From contig NZ_JACZFS010000008.1 in the NCBI RefSeq assembly GCF_014904795.1, positions 17,399-81,398 on the forward strand: 64,000 bases of DNA. The letters are read 5' to 3'. The translations under genes and the position numbers were made by a program. The DNA comes from Nisaea nitritireducens. Lineage in GTDB: Bacteria > Pseudomonadota > Alphaproteobacteria > Thalassobaculales > Thalassobaculaceae. Each line of letters opens with the position of its first letter. The first letter of the stretch is position 1. Of the stretch, positions 7,609 to 17,275 are shown one piece after another. The notes beneath the pieces are model-generated. The model searched no databases and had not been told where the DNA came from. It was given only the letters and a program-made list of their open reading frames with translations.

Positions 7609-9162
7609 TCAAGCTGCGTCGATTACGTCCGCCTGTTGTTTCAGTTGAGCCTTCAGAATTTTGCCAGTCGCGGTGGCCGGAAGAGATTGCAGGAAAACAT
7701 AGTGGCTGGGGCATTTATAGGGCGCGAGATTCGCCCGCATATGGGCATCCAGTGTGTCTTTCTCGATTACACGACCGGCTATGGGTTGGATAAACGCCAC
7801 TACTTCCTCGTTATCTCCCGCTGTGCGGCCGACGACGGCTGACAGGGCGATGTCGGGATGCTCTGCGAGGACACCCTCTACCTCGGCCGGATAGACGTTG
7901 AAGCCCGACCGGATGATCAGCTCTTTCAGGCGACCGACGACATAGAGATTGCCGGCGGTGTCCGTCCGTCCGAGATCGCCGGATTTGAACCATCCATCCG
8001 ACGTGATGACCTGGGCGGTCTGTTCGGCATCGCGATAATAGCCCTTCATGACATTCGGGCCGCGGATCCAGATTTCGCCGACTTCACCGATCTGCTTCGG
8101 CAGACCGGTATCCCGGTCCGCGATCCGGAATTCGACGCCGGGGATCGCCGGGCCGACGGTTTCGTCATGCGCCGGAGCTTCCATGCGTGTGGTGGTCACC
8201 GTGGGCGCGGTTTCGGTCAGGCCATAGCCGTTGTGCAGGGGTTGTTTCCACATCGCTTCGACTCTGGTCTTGATCGCAAGGTCGAGCGGGGCGCCGCCGG
8301 CGGAGAGATAGCGCAATTTGGGCGCGGGCAGGGGAGCGCCGTTCTTCGATGCCAGTTCCAACAGGTGGGCATACATCGCCGGGACACCCTGGAAGATGGT
8401 GACGCCGTCTTCGGCGAGGGCCCGGGCGGCATCTTTCGGCGCAAATCTGGAGACGGTGTGCAAGTGCCCGCCATGAGCGAGGGTGCCGAGAAACACGGAG
8501 GCAAGGCCGAAGACATGCGATGTAGGGAGGACGCCATAGGCGAGATCTTCCGGACCGATTGCGCGGATGCTGCCGGAAACCTCGGCAATGAACAGCAGGT
8601 TGTCGTGGGTCAGCATGACCCCCTTGGGCTGCCCGGTCGTACCCGACGTGTAGATCAGGGCGGCGACCTGATCGGCTCCGTCCCGGCCGAGCGGCTCTGC
8701 CACGGCGGCTTCATTCAGCGGCGCAATCTGCACACCGGTCAGGGGAGCCATATCAAATGGCACGGCACCGGCGGTTGCCGCATGGGCGGCCGCGTCCGGT
8801 GAGACGCCGGTGGTGTAAAGGGTGGTCCGGGCGCCCGCATGCTCCGTGATCTTGTGGATTTCGTTGCCGGTGAGCCGGGCATTGACCAGCACGGTCCAGG
8901 CGCCGATCCGGGACAGCGCGAAAATCAGGACCTGCAAAGCGGCCGCGTTCTCGTTGACCAGCACGACCCGGTCGCCACCGCGCACACCGTAGAGCCTCAA
9001 GGCATCGGCTGTCTTGTCGACGGCCTCTTTCAGGCCGCGTCCATCAAGCGCGATTTCCGCATCGCTCAAGAGGAGGCGGTCTGTGGCGTCATCCGCTCTG
9101 CGGTCGACAACATCGTGGAGGTACGAGCCTTTGGAAAAGCTGCGTTCTAAACTCTCGGTCAT
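7609..9162 (-). CDS. Class I adenylate-forming enzyme, acyl-CoA synthetase
   Basis: The protein of 517 aa activates a carboxylic acid with ATP and transfers it to CoA. The AMP-binding P-loop LIYTSGTTGQPKGVML is near residue 175. NGYGLTETAPT (near 310) is the A5 motif, GWFKSGDLG (near 395) the A7 motif, and GRLKELIIRSGFNVYP the hinge (A8). PATATGKILK near the C-terminus carries the catalytic Lys. I choose the ATG at 9162 (MTESLERS) because the 64 open codons upstream look non-coding. The IclR gene ends 52 bp upstream on the same strand, so the two are probably co-transcribed and this enzyme may belong to the IclR regulon. The acid substrate is not evident. Confidence 0.92.
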   Translation of the reverse strand: MTESLERSFSKGSYLHDVVDRRADDATDRLLLSDAEIALDGRGLKEAVDKTADALRLYGVRGGDRVVLVNENAAALQVLIFALSRIGAWTVLVNARLTGNEIHKITEHAGARTTLYTTGVSPDAAAHAATAGAVPFDMAPLTGVQIAPLNEAAVAEPLGRDGADQVAALIYTSGTTGQPKGVMLTHDNLLFIAEVSGSIRAIGPEDLAYGVLPTSHVFGLASVFLGTLAHGGHLHTVSRFAPKDAARALAEDGVTIFQGVPAMYAHLLELASKNGAPLPAPKLRYLSAGGAPLDLAIKTRVEAMWKQPLHNGYGLTETAPTVTTTRMEAPAHDETVGPAIPGVEFRIADRDTGLPKQIGEVGEIWIRGPNVMKGYYRDAEQTAQVITSDGWFKSGDLGRTDTAGNLYVVGRLKELIIRSGFNVYPAEVEGVLAEHPDIALSAVVGRTAGDNEEVVAFIQPIAGRVIEKDTLDAHMRANLAPYKCPSHYVFLQSLPATATGKILKAQLKQQADVIDAA

Positions 9163-9214
9163 TTCAGGTCCGTCCGGGTCGGCAGGCAAGCTGGTGGCTG
9201 GTGGTGGAATTGGT

Positions 9215-10030
9215 TCAGGTGTTCGAGGCGACCACGCGAATACTCTGGCTACCCATGGTGAGGGTCTCCGCCAGTCGGACCAAGCGCGGTCCGAGGTCGG
9301 TCTCGAGCTTTTCGCGGGACAACAGGAAGCTTGGGCCACCGCAATTGAGGGCAAATACCGCCGAGCGGTCCGGCATGATCACGGGAACGCCGACGGCATG
9401 CACATCCTTGTGCCAGTCGGCGAGGGAGAATGTGAAGCCGTAGGTAGCGATATCCTCTACCGCCTGATCGACGCCGTCTTTCACCCGCGCGAAGCGTTCC
9501 GGGTCCTTGCGCTTGATGTGGTCCATCAGATACTCGCGCTCATCCGCGGGCAGTGCAGCGAGAAAAGCGCGACCCATAGCCGTTTCCGCGATTGGAAGCC
9601 GGGAGCCGACATCGAGGCGCAGCGTCAGTGCACCATCCCCGCGACAGGTTTCCAGATAAAGCATCTCCAGCCGGTCACGCGTGCCGAGCGAGATCGCCGC
9701 GTCCACATCATTCGCCATCTGCTGCATCAGCGGCCGGGCCCGGGCGCGGATATCGAGATTGGAAAGGAACGAGTATCCGAGAGACAGCACGCTTGGGCCC
9801 AGTTGATACAGCCCGGTGCTTTCATCCAGGGTCAGATAGTCGAGCTTCGTCAGTGTGTGTGTCAGGCGCGAGATCGTCGGCTTGGGCAGCTTGGTCCGCT
9901 CCGCGAGCTCCTGATTGCCGAGGCCGCCGTCACCAGGCTTGAAGGCGCGCAGAATTTCGAGACCGCGGGCAAGGGCGGTAACAAACTGGCGATCCTTGTC
10001 GTCGTCATTCTGGTCGGTGTTGTTGGGCAT
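9215..10030 (-). CDS. IclR-family transcriptional regulator
   Basis: The protein of 271 aa has an N-terminal winged helix (about residues 18-80, with ARGLEILRAF and LPKPTISRLTHTL) and a C-terminal IclR effector domain. The latter has AETAMGRAFLAALP near 150 and a VHAVGVPV segment near 228. IclR proteins usually control catabolic genes for aromatic or organic acids, including the beta-ketoadipate pathway. The gene heads an apparent operon with the acyl-CoA synthetase and faces ynjBCD across a 274-bp gap that contains the palindrome at 10142. Autoregulation through that site is likely. Control of the similar sites at 774 and 50950 is an inference. Confidence 0.94.
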   Translation of the reverse strand: MPNNTDQNDDDKDRQFVTALARGLEILRAFKPGDGGLGNQELAERTKLPKPTISRLTHTLTKLDYLTLDESTGLYQLGPSVLSLGYSFLSNLDIRARARPLMQQMANDVDAAISLGTRDRLEMLYLETCRGDGALTLRLDVGSRLPIAETAMGRAFLAALPADEREYLMDHIKRKDPERFARVKDGVDQAVEDIATYGFTFSLADWHKDVHAVGVPVIMPDRSAVFALNCGGPSFLLSREKLETDLGPRLVRLAETLTMGSQSIRVVASNT

Positions 10031-10141
10031 CGTGCCTGGCCGTTTCCTTCTCTCCGCCAGAACCTTAAGGCCCCGGCCCTGCCTCTCGTTATCGGGCAGG
10101 TTCAGCTGAAATATGCCACGCCCGATACGCCAAGGTCAATT

Positions 10142-10160
10142 TGCGGAACGCTGTTCCGCG
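10142..10160. promoter_or_regulatory. Operator candidate, TGCGGAA-N5-TTCCGCG, between iclR and ynjB
   Basis: The arms TGCGGAA and TTCCGCG with spacer CGCTG form an inverted repeat. Seven outer bases pair as GCGGAAC and GTTCCGC. Two further half-sites, CGCGGAA near 10175 and TGCGAAA near 10187, lie just to the right. The arrangement is the same as at 774-792 and 50950-50968. Being about 110 bp before the IclR start codon, it is the natural place for autoregulation. Confidence 0.55.
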
Positions 10161-10304
10161 TGTCGAAACTGTTGTCGCGGAAACAGTGCGAAACGTGCGT
10201 AGGAGAAGCTACTCTGTGCTCGCGGCGATGTCATTTCGGTCTGCGAGCGAGCTGTACTAGCGTCGCGTCGCTTAACACCTGCTGGCAGCAATGGAGTTTC
10301 TCTC

Positions 10305-11525
10305 GTGCTTTATAGACGCGGCTTTGCGGCGCTTACCCTGGTTTTCGGGCTTTTGGGCGGATTGTCACCGGTTGGGGCGGCGGATGCTGTCAAGGAATGG
10401 AAGCAGGTGCTCGATACAGCCCGCGGCCAGACCGTTTACTGGAATGCCTGGGGCGGTGATTCGCGAATCAACGCCTACATCGATTGGGCAGGTGAGCAGG
10501 TCGAGGAGCGCTTTGGCATTTCCCTGGTGCATGTGAAGCTGACCGACACGGCGGAAGCGGTCGCCCGCGTTCTGGCAGAAAAGTCCGCCGGGCGCACTGA
10601 AGGCGGCGCCGTCGATCTTATCTGGATCAATGGCGAGAATTTCGCAGCGATGAAGCGGAATGGTCTGCTGTTCGGGCCGTGGCTTGGCCGGTTGCCGAAT
10701 CACGCGTTGACCGATCCTGTGAACAATCCGGATCTCGGTCTTGATTTCGGGGTTCCTGTCGACGGGCTGGAGATGCCGTGGGCGCGGGCCCGACTGGTTT
10801 TCTATCGTGATACGGCGATTTTGCCCGAACCTCCCGCCACCTCGGACGCTTTGCTCGCCTGGGCACAGGAGAATCGGGGCCGTTTCACATACCCACTGCC
10901 GCCGAGCTTTCTCGGAACAACCTTTCTCAAGCAGATATTGATTGAGCGTGTCGCCGACAAATCCTCCCTCTACAAGCCGGTTTCGGAGAGCGATTTCGCT
11001 GCCGTGTCCCAGCCGCTCTGGGATTATCTGGATCTGCTTCATCCCGCTCTCTGGCGGCAGGCGCGCAGTTTTCCGAAGAATGCCGGCGGTATGCGCCGCC
11101 TGATGAGCGACGGGGAAATTGATATAGCCTTCGCCTTCAGCCAGTCAGAAGCATCGGCGGGAATCGATAGTGGCGAGCTGCCGGAAACGGTGCGCAACTA
11201 CGTCTTTGACGAGGGTACCATCGGCAATGTCAGCTTCGTTGCCATTCCGTTCAACGCGGCCCACAGCGACGCGGCGATGGTCCTCGCGAATTTCCTGCTC
11301 TCGCCAGAAGCGCAGATGCGCAAGCAGGACCCGGCACATTGGGGCTCCGCCACGGTTCTCTCTCTCGGCCAGCTGAAGAAAGAAGAAGCGGACGCGATCC
11401 GCGGCCTTGATCTCGGCCCGGCGGCGCTTCCGGCGGATAAGCTCGGGGCCATGCTGGCCGAACCGCATCCGAGTTGGACCGAAGCGCTTGAGGCCGAATG
11501 GGTGCGGCGGTACGGAGTACGGTGA
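10305..11525 (+). CDS. ynjB: ABC transporter substrate-binding protein, YnjB-like
   Basis: The protein of 406 aa starts at a GTG. A signal peptide covers about residues 1-25 (hydrophobic core LTLVFGLLGGL, then PVGAA). The mature part resembles the YnjB family of extracellular binding proteins, for example VYWNAWGGDSRINAYIDW near 43 and VDLIWINGENFAAMK near 102. The permease and ATPase follow immediately, in the E. coli ynjBCD order. The substrate is unknown in characterised relatives. The start is supported by a GGAG 8 nt upstream and by the signal peptide. Confidence 0.88.
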   Translation: MLYRRGFAALTLVFGLLGGLSPVGAADAVKEWKQVLDTARGQTVYWNAWGGDSRINAYIDWAGEQVEERFGISLVHVKLTDTAEAVARVLAEKSAGRTEGGAVDLIWINGENFAAMKRNGLLFGPWLGRLPNHALTDPVNNPDLGLDFGVPVDGLEMPWARARLVFYRDTAILPEPPATSDALLAWAQENRGRFTYPLPPSFLGTTFLKQILIERVADKSSLYKPVSESDFAAVSQPLWDYLDLLHPALWRQARSFPKNAGGMRRLMSDGEIDIAFAFSQSEASAGIDSGELPETVRNYVFDEGTIGNVSFVAIPFNAAHSDAAMVLANFLLSPEAQMRKQDPAHWGSATVLSLGQLKKEEADAIRGLDLGPAALPADKLGAMLAEPHPSWTEALEAEWVRRYGVR

Positions 11526-11550
11526 CACTTTCACCGCCGGTGCCGACTGC

Positions 11551-13236
11551 ATGCTGAGAGTAGCCCCCTATCTGGTTGCCGCTATCCTGACCGGACCGGT
11601 CCTTGCCGGGTCGCTCGGCGCGTTGATCCCGTCTTTCGGGTTTCTGCCCTCGCTCGGCCATGACGAATTCGGGCTCGATGCTTGGCGCGCTCTGCTCGAC
11701 TGGCCGGGTATCGGCGGCTCGGTCCTCTTGTCGTTCGCCTCCGGGATTTTGACGGCGGGGGTATCTCTTCTCCTCGCGCTCTTGTTTCTGGCTGTCTTTT
11801 TCGAGACCCGGGCCTTTGTCTGGTTGCGGCAGGCGATCGCGCCAATGCTGGCGGTCCCTCATGCTGCGGCGGCATTTGCTTTAGCCTTTTTGATCGCGCC
11901 GTCCGGGTTCCTCGCCCGGCTGCTTTCGCCCTGGGCGACCGGGTGGCAGCGCCCACCGGACCTGCTGATCGTGCAGGACGAATGGGGGCTCTCCCTGATG
12001 GCGGGGCTGGTGATGAAGGAAGTGCCGTTCCTGCTGCTGATGGCGCTGGCGTCGCTCGCCCAGATCCATGCGGGCGAGAGGATGCGGCTGGCCCGGTCCA
12101 TCGGGTACGGACGGATATCGGCCTGGTTCAAAAGCGTGGTGCCGGCGCTTTATCCGCTGCTCCGCCTGCCTGTCTATGCGGTGATCGCTTATTCCTCCGC
12201 CAATATAGACGTGGCCCTGATCCTCGGCCCGGTCTCGCCGCCGCCGCTGGCGGTGCAGGTCTTGCGTTGGTCGAACGATCCGGATCTGGATTTCAGAATG
12301 ATCGCTTCGGCGGGGGCCATTCTGCAATTCGCCGTGACGGCCGGGGCCATCGCTCTCTGGATACTGGCCGAACGATGTGTCGGACTGCTGACGCGCGGCT
12401 GGCTCGTTTCCGGCAGGAGACGCACCGGGGATACCGGGCTTGCAGCATTGGGGCAGGGTCTGTTTCCTACGCTCATCCTCGCCTCCATCCTCGGCATTGC
12501 CGCTCTCGGCCTGAATGCTTTCGCCCGGGTCTGGCGCTTTCCCGACGCGTTGCCGGGCCGCTGGACATTGGCGCATTGGCAAAGTGTCGCGGAGACAGCG
12601 GGAGGACCGGTCGTGGCGACTCTCTGGATCGCGCTGTTGACGACGCTTCTGTCCCTTGTGCTGGTGGTCTGCGTTCTTGAAAACGAGAGGCAACGGGACG
12701 TGCGGTCAGGCCGGATTCTGGAGTTTCTGATCTATGTGCCGCTTCTGGTGCCGCAGATCGGTTTCATCTTTGGCCTGGTCCTGCTGGCGGAGCTGGCGGA
12801 GACACCGCCGGGCGGCGGGTTGGTTGCGGCAGGACACATCATTTTCGTCCTGCCTTATGTCTATCTCTCACTATCGGAGGCCTATCGGCGGCAAGACCCG
12901 GCCTGGACAAAGATCGCCAGAACGCTGGGACAGAGTGCGGCGGGTGCGTTCTGGAAGGTCCGTCTGCCGATGCTGCTGACTCCATTGCTCACGGCCTTTG
13001 CTGTCGGGGCTGCGATCAGCATTGGTCAGTATCTGGTGACGCGCCTGCTTGGCGCTGGCCGGGTAGAGACGGTGACAACGGAGGCTATCGCGCTTGCGGC
13101 GGGCGGGGACCGCCGCCTGATCGGGGCCTGGGCTCTAACACAGGCAATCCTGCCGGTGGCCGGGTTCGCGTTGGCACTTGCCGCACCACGCCTGATCTGG
13201 CGCAATCGCCGCGGCATGCTGGGAGGGGTACGGTGA
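11551..13236 (+). CDS. ynjC: ABC transporter permease with two fused membrane domains, YnjC-like
   Basis: From the ATG at 11551 (MLRVAPYL) the protein has 561 aa and about 12 membrane segments, arranged as two BPD-type permease halves. Each half carries an EAA-like coupling loop for the ATPase: ARSIGYGRISAWFKSVVPAL near residue 185, and ARTLGQSAAGAFWKVRLPML near 458. The frame is open upstream into ynjB, but that overlap looks non-coding. The stop overlaps the ATPase start by 4 nt (GTGA), showing translational coupling. With YnjB and YnjD it forms a complete importer. Confidence 0.9.
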   Translation: MLRVAPYLVAAILTGPVLAGSLGALIPSFGFLPSLGHDEFGLDAWRALLDWPGIGGSVLLSFASGILTAGVSLLLALLFLAVFFETRAFVWLRQAIAPMLAVPHAAAAFALAFLIAPSGFLARLLSPWATGWQRPPDLLIVQDEWGLSLMAGLVMKEVPFLLLMALASLAQIHAGERMRLARSIGYGRISAWFKSVVPALYPLLRLPVYAVIAYSSANIDVALILGPVSPPPLAVQVLRWSNDPDLDFRMIASAGAILQFAVTAGAIALWILAERCVGLLTRGWLVSGRRRTGDTGLAALGQGLFPTLILASILGIAALGLNAFARVWRFPDALPGRWTLAHWQSVAETAGGPVVATLWIALLTTLLSLVLVVCVLENERQRDVRSGRILEFLIYVPLLVPQIGFIFGLVLLAELAETPPGGGLVAAGHIIFVLPYVYLSLSEAYRRQDPAWTKIARTLGQSAAGAFWKVRLPMLLTPLLTAFAVGAAISIGQYLVTRLLGAGRVETVTTEAIALAAGGDRRLIGAWALTQAILPVAGFALALAAPRLIWRNRRGMLGGVR

Positions 13237-13868
13237 CTTTGGGGCTGGGATTGAAAGATGTCCGTATCACGCTTGGCGGACGGGACTTGCTGTCGCTTGA
13301 TTGTGTGATCGAGCCAGGGACCGTGCTGACCGTCATGGGGCCGTCCGGTTCCGGAAAATCCACATTGCTGTCCTTTGTCGCCGGCTTTCTGACAGCACCG
13401 TTTACGGCAGAGGGCCGGATTTTACTGAATGGCGCCGACATTACCGATGCTCTGCCAGAGGCCCGGCATGTCGGTTTGTTATTCCAGGACCCAATGCTGT
13501 TTCCGCATCTGAGTGTGGGTGGAAACCTGTTGTTTGGCATGCCGCCGGGAAGCCCCGACCGCCTTGCATCTGCTGGGGAGGCGCTCGACCGGTTCGGTCT
13601 GGAAGGGTTTGCGGATCGCGATCCGGCGACGCTCTCGGGAGGGCAGGCGTCCCGCGTCGCCCTTCTCCGGTTGCTTTTGTCGGAGCCGAAAGCGGCACTT
13701 CTCGATGAGCCTTTCTCAAAGCTTGACCGGCATTTGCGGGGCGATATAAGGCGATTCAGCTTCGAGCGCCTGCGGGACGCCGGCCTGCCGACGGTCCTGG
13801 TGACGCACGACCCCGAAGACGCCGAAGCCGCTGGTGGGCCGGTGGTGGAGCTTGCTGGAACCGGCTGA
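13233..13868 (+). CDS. ynjD: ABC transporter ATP-binding protein, YnjD-like
   Basis: The protein of 211 aa starts at a GTG that overlaps the ynjC stop. Walker A is GPSGSGKST (near residue 36), the signature is LSGGQASRVALLRLL (near 131), and Walker B is KAALLDEPFSKLD (near 152), followed by a switch His in VLVTHDPEDAE. The short length and lack of a regulatory C-terminal domain match YnjD. It energises import by the YnjBC components. A weak hairpin (arms GCCGATCC and GGATCGGC, 13878-13915) follows the stop. Confidence 0.93.
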   Translation: MTLGLGLKDVRITLGGRDLLSLDCVIEPGTVLTVMGPSGSGKSTLLSFVAGFLTAPFTAEGRILLNGADITDALPEARHVGLLFQDPMLFPHLSVGGNLLFGMPPGSPDRLASAGEALDRFGLEGFADRDPATLSGGQASRVALLRLLLSEPKAALLDEPFSKLDRHLRGDIRRFSFERLRDAGLPTVLVTHDPEDAEAAGGPVVELAGTG

Positions 13869-13977
13869 TTTCATACAGCCGATCCTTATCGCGAAGGTAG
13901 CGGACACGGATCGGCGCTGGACCCGGTGCGCGTGGCGACGGTATCCAAGATCGTCTTAAAGATCAGGAGGTCCCGAC

Positions 13978-15015
13978 ATGAGCACTGCCATTAATCGCCG
14001 CTGGCTACTCGCATCGCGCCCGGAAGGCGCTCCGGTTCCGGAAAATTTCCGTATCGATGATGCCGATATCCCGACGCCGGGTGCTGGCGAGATGCTGTTG
14101 CGGGTGATCTATCTGTCATTGGACCCCTATATGCGCGGCCGGATGAGCGATGCGAAATCCTACGCCGCACCGGTGCCGATCGATGGCGTGATGGAAGGCG
14201 AGACCGTTGCCGAGGTGATGGAATCGAACAATCCGGATTTCACACCCGGAGACATCGTGCTCGCCAGGGTCGGCTGGCAGAGTTATGGGCTCTCCGATGG
14301 CGCTGGTGTGCGCAAGGTCGCGGCCGGGTCGGCGCCGATCTCGACGGCGCTTGGCGTGCTTGGCATGCCGGGGCTGACGGCTTATGCGGGTCTGAAGAAT
14401 ATCGGCATGCCGAAAGAGGGCGAGACTGTGGTGGTTGCCGCCGCGTCGGGTCCTGTCGGCTCCGCTGTCGGGCAGATCGCAAAGATCAGGGGCGCCCGGG
14501 CAGTCGGCATTGCCGGGGGCGCGGAGAAATGCGCCTACCTCGTCGAAGAACTCGGTTTCGATGCGGCGGTGGATCACCGGGCGCCGGACTTCGCGGAGCA
14601 ACTTGCAAAGGCCTGCCCCGACGGGATCGATGTCTATTTCGAGAATGTCAGCGGCAAGGTGTTCGACGCGGTCTTCCCGTTGTTCAACCAATTCGCCCGG
14701 ATGCCGGTCTGCGGGACCATCGCCTTTTACAATGCGACCAGCTTTCCAGAGATGGACACAAACGTGCCGGCGCTGATGCGTGCGGTGCTGACCAAGCGGC
14801 TCCGTATCCAGGGCTTCATCGTCTACGATTTCGCCTCCGACTATCCGGACTTCGCGCGCGACATGGCCGGTTGGATCGCCGATGGCCGGGTCAAGTATCG
14901 TGAGGACATTGTCGAGGGGATAGATGTGGCGCCGGAAGCTTTCATCGGCCTTCTGAAGGGCAAGAACTTCGGAAAGATGGTCGTGAGAGTGGGGCCGGAC
15001 CCGGTCGGCGCATAA
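13978..15015 (+). CDS. NADP-dependent oxidoreductase, CurA/leukotriene-B4-dehydrogenase type
   Basis: The protein of 345 aa belongs to the zinc-free medium-chain dehydrogenase/reductase group. It starts with INRRWLLASRPEGAP and then LSLDPYMRGRM (near residue 45), both typical of CurA/PTGR enzymes. The nucleotide-binding loop is VVVAAASGPVGSAVGQIAK near 150. Such enzymes reduce alpha,beta-unsaturated ketones or aldehydes with NADPH. An AGGAGG ribosome-binding site sits 6 nt before the ATG. It stands alone between ynjBCD and the pot-like operon, so its context does not reveal a substrate. Confidence 0.92.
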   Translation: MSTAINRRWLLASRPEGAPVPENFRIDDADIPTPGAGEMLLRVIYLSLDPYMRGRMSDAKSYAAPVPIDGVMEGETVAEVMESNNPDFTPGDIVLARVGWQSYGLSDGAGVRKVAAGSAPISTALGVLGMPGLTAYAGLKNIGMPKEGETVVVAAASGPVGSAVGQIAKIRGARAVGIAGGAEKCAYLVEELGFDAAVDHRAPDFAEQLAKACPDGIDVYFENVSGKVFDAVFPLFNQFARMPVCGTIAFYNATSFPEMDTNVPALMRAVLTKRLRIQGFIVYDFASDYPDFARDMAGWIADGRVKYREDIVEGIDVAPEAFIGLLKGKNFGKMVVRVGPDPVGA

Positions 15016-15031
15016 TAATCGCTCTTGGCGC

Positions 15032-15068
15032 GTGGCTCCCTGTTCGGCTCGGACAAGGGAGCTGCCAC
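15032..15068 (+). terminator. Hairpin after the NADP-dependent oxidoreductase gene
   Basis: The outer stem GTGGC/GCCAC continues inward as CTCCCT/AGGGAG (one bulge) and GTTCG/CGGAC with one G-T pair, closing on a GCT loop. It lies 16 bp past the stop. No T-run follows, so it may be a Rho-dependent end or an mRNA 3'-protecting hairpin. Confidence 0.5.
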
Positions 15069-15196
15069 CGGGTGTTCTGAGACGATGAATTAGGTGGGGT
15101 GACGCCGCACCGCAATTGACAGCCCCACGCTGAACAGTGAACCTCGCCAGATGCCGTATTCCGGCATTTGGCGACAAACGGCTTCGGGGGCGGGCC

Positions 15197-16351
15197 ATGT
15201 CCGATCAGGCAATCATCGACGCATATTCCGACCGGCCGTGGGAAGCACCAGGCAGGCATGAGCCGGTGGTGCGGTTGCGCGGGATCGTGAAGCGATTTGG
15301 CGGCATTGAAGCTGTCTCCGGCGTTGATCTCGACATCTATCGCGGCGAGATTTTCTGCCTGCTCGGCGGCTCCGGTTGTGGCAAGACCACCTTGTTGCGC
15401 ATGCTCGCCGGGCTCGAATTGCCCGACGCGGGCAGTATCGAAATCGATGGTCAGGACGTGACCGCGTTGCCGCCCTATGAGCGGCCGGTCAACATGATGT
15501 TCCAGAGCTATGCGTTGTTCCCGCATATGAGCGTGGCGGCCAATGTGGCTTTCGGTCTCAAGCGCGATGGCATCCGCGGTGCGGAGCTTGAGAGCCGGGT
15601 TGCACAAGCGCTGGCACAACTTGAATTGATTGATTTCGCCAACCGTCGTCCTCACCAGCTTTCCGGCGGGCAACGCCAGCGGGTTGCCTTGGCGCGCGCC
15701 ATCGTCAAGCGTCCGAAGCTTCTGCTGCTCGACGAGCCGCTCGGTGCGCTCGACAAGCGGCTGCGCGAGAATGCGCAATATCAGTTGATGAAACTCGCTG
15801 ACGATACCGGCATCACCATGATCGTGGTCACGCACGATCAGGAAGAAGCCATGGTGCTGTCGACCCGCTCCGCCGTCATGGACAAGGGGCAGGTTCGGCA
15901 GATTGGCACGCCTTCGGAGTTATATGAAAGACCGGGGTCGCGCTTCGTCGCGGCGTTCCTCGGCAACATCACCCTGTTCGACGGGTCGGTTGCCGCAATC
16001 CGTGACGGTATCGCGGAATTGAGCGTGGATGGTCTCGACGCGCCTCTTTTTGCCGCTGCCGGTTCGGTCTTGGCAGGCTCTCGAGGTGCGCTGGCGGTGC
16101 GGCCGGAGAAGGTCCGGATCGGGCGCGAGGGGGAGGCGCCGGAAAGTCAGGTGAACCGGCTCGGCGGAATTGTCGAGGGGCTTGCCTATCTGGGAGACAT
16201 AACGTCGTACCGGGTGCGGACGGATCACGGGGCGCTGGTCGAAGTGACGCGGGCGAATAGCGAGAATGCGGCCAAGCGCGACTTGGATTGGGACGACCGG
16301 GTTGAGGTCTGGTTCTCTCCCGAAAACGCGCTTCTGCTCGGAGCCGACTAG
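15197..16351 (+). CDS. potG: ABC transporter ATP-binding protein, putrescine/spermidine type (PotG-like)
   Basis: From ATG 15197 (MSDQAIIDAY) the protein has 384 aa. Walker A is GGSGCGKTT (near residue 58), the signature LSGGQRQRVALARA (near 155), and Walker B LLLLDEPLGALD (near 178), followed by VVTHDQEEAM. A TOBE-type domain fills about 300-384, as in PotA/PotG/FbpC ATPases. A polar N-terminal extension of about 27 residues is also seen in PotG. The stop abuts the ATG of the first permease. No binding-protein gene precedes it: upstream is the unrelated oxidoreductase. Confidence 0.9.
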   Translation: MSDQAIIDAYSDRPWEAPGRHEPVVRLRGIVKRFGGIEAVSGVDLDIYRGEIFCLLGGSGCGKTTLLRMLAGLELPDAGSIEIDGQDVTALPPYERPVNMMFQSYALFPHMSVAANVAFGLKRDGIRGAELESRVAQALAQLELIDFANRRPHQLSGGQRQRVALARAIVKRPKLLLLDEPLGALDKRLRENAQYQLMKLADDTGITMIVVTHDQEEAMVLSTRSAVMDKGQVRQIGTPSELYERPGSRFVAAFLGNITLFDGSVAAIRDGIAELSVDGLDAPLFAAAGSVLAGSRGALAVRPEKVRIGREGEAPESQVNRLGGIVEGLAYLGDITSYRVRTDHGALVEVTRANSENAAKRDLDWDDRVEVWFSPENALLLGAD

Positions 16352-17275
16352 ATGGCGGAGGCTTCGACATCCCGGCCGGTCACCGATGCGGCCGGAAAGT
16401 CTTTCTGGTTCTCCGGCAAGGGACTCGTCGCGGGCATTCCATACCTTTGGCTGTTCGTTTTCTTTCTGGTGCCGTTCGCCATCGTGTTCCGGATTTCACT
16501 GTCGGAGCCGCTGATCGCGCAGCCGCCCTATTCGCCATTGTTCGGTGCGGATGGCAGCTATCAGGGCTCGTTCTTCAATTATCAGCTTCTGTTTGAAGAC
16601 GCGCTGTTTCGCGCGGCCTATCTGAACTCCCTCTGGGTCGCTGGCATCTCGACACTGGTGACGTTGCTGATCGGTTATCCAATGGCCTATGTCATTGCCC
16701 GGGCGCGGCCTCTGGTCCGTAACCTGTTGCTGATGGCGGTGATGTTGCCGTTCTGGAGTTCCTTCCTGCTCCGGGTCTATGCCCTGAAGACGATCATGGC
16801 CGACACCGGCCTGGTGAATGGTCTGCTACTCAATTTCGGCCTGATCGATGCGCCGATCCGCATGTTGCAGACGGACTTCGCGCTCTATGTCGGCATTTCC
16901 TATACCTATCTGCCGTTCATGATCCTGCCGCTCTACGCCACGCTGGAGCGGCTCGACTGGTCTCTGGTTGAGGCGGCGGAGGATCTCGGCTGCCGATCCT
17001 GGAAGGCGTTTTTGCTGGTCACGCTGCCGCTCTCGGTTCCAGGCATTATCGCCGGTGCAATGTTGGTCTTCATCCCGGCAACCGGCGAGTTTGTCATCCC
17101 GAACATGCTTGGTGCGTCAGACACGCTGATGATCGGCCGGATGCTCTGGGACACCTTCTTCAGCGAGCGGGACTGGACGCTGGCATCCTCTCTGGCCGTG
17201 GTGCTGCTGTTGCTGCTTGTGTTGCCGATCATGTTGTTCCAGATCGCAGAATCCCGGCGGGAGGAACGGGTATGA
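16352..17275 (+). CDS. potH: ABC transporter permease, PotH-like
   Basis: The protein of 307 aa has six membrane segments. IPYLWLFVFFLVPFAIVF near residue 27 is very like the start of E. coli PotH, as is the periplasmic QPPYSPLF that follows. The EAA coupling motif is VEAAEDLGCRSWKAFLLVTL near 207. The ATG directly follows the potG stop, and the stop overlaps the potI ATG by 4 nt (ATGA), so the three genes are translationally coupled. It should form the inner-membrane channel of a polyamine or related cation importer. Confidence 0.92.
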   Translation: MAEASTSRPVTDAAGKSFWFSGKGLVAGIPYLWLFVFFLVPFAIVFRISLSEPLIAQPPYSPLFGADGSYQGSFFNYQLLFEDALFRAAYLNSLWVAGISTLVTLLIGYPMAYVIARARPLVRNLLLMAVMLPFWSSFLLRVYALKTIMADTGLVNGLLLNFGLIDAPIRMLQTDFALYVGISYTYLPFMILPLYATLERLDWSLVEAAEDLGCRSWKAFLLVTLPLSVPGIIAGAMLVFIPATGEFVIPNMLGASDTLMIGRMLWDTFFSERDWTLASSLAVVLLLLLVLPIMLFQIAESRREERV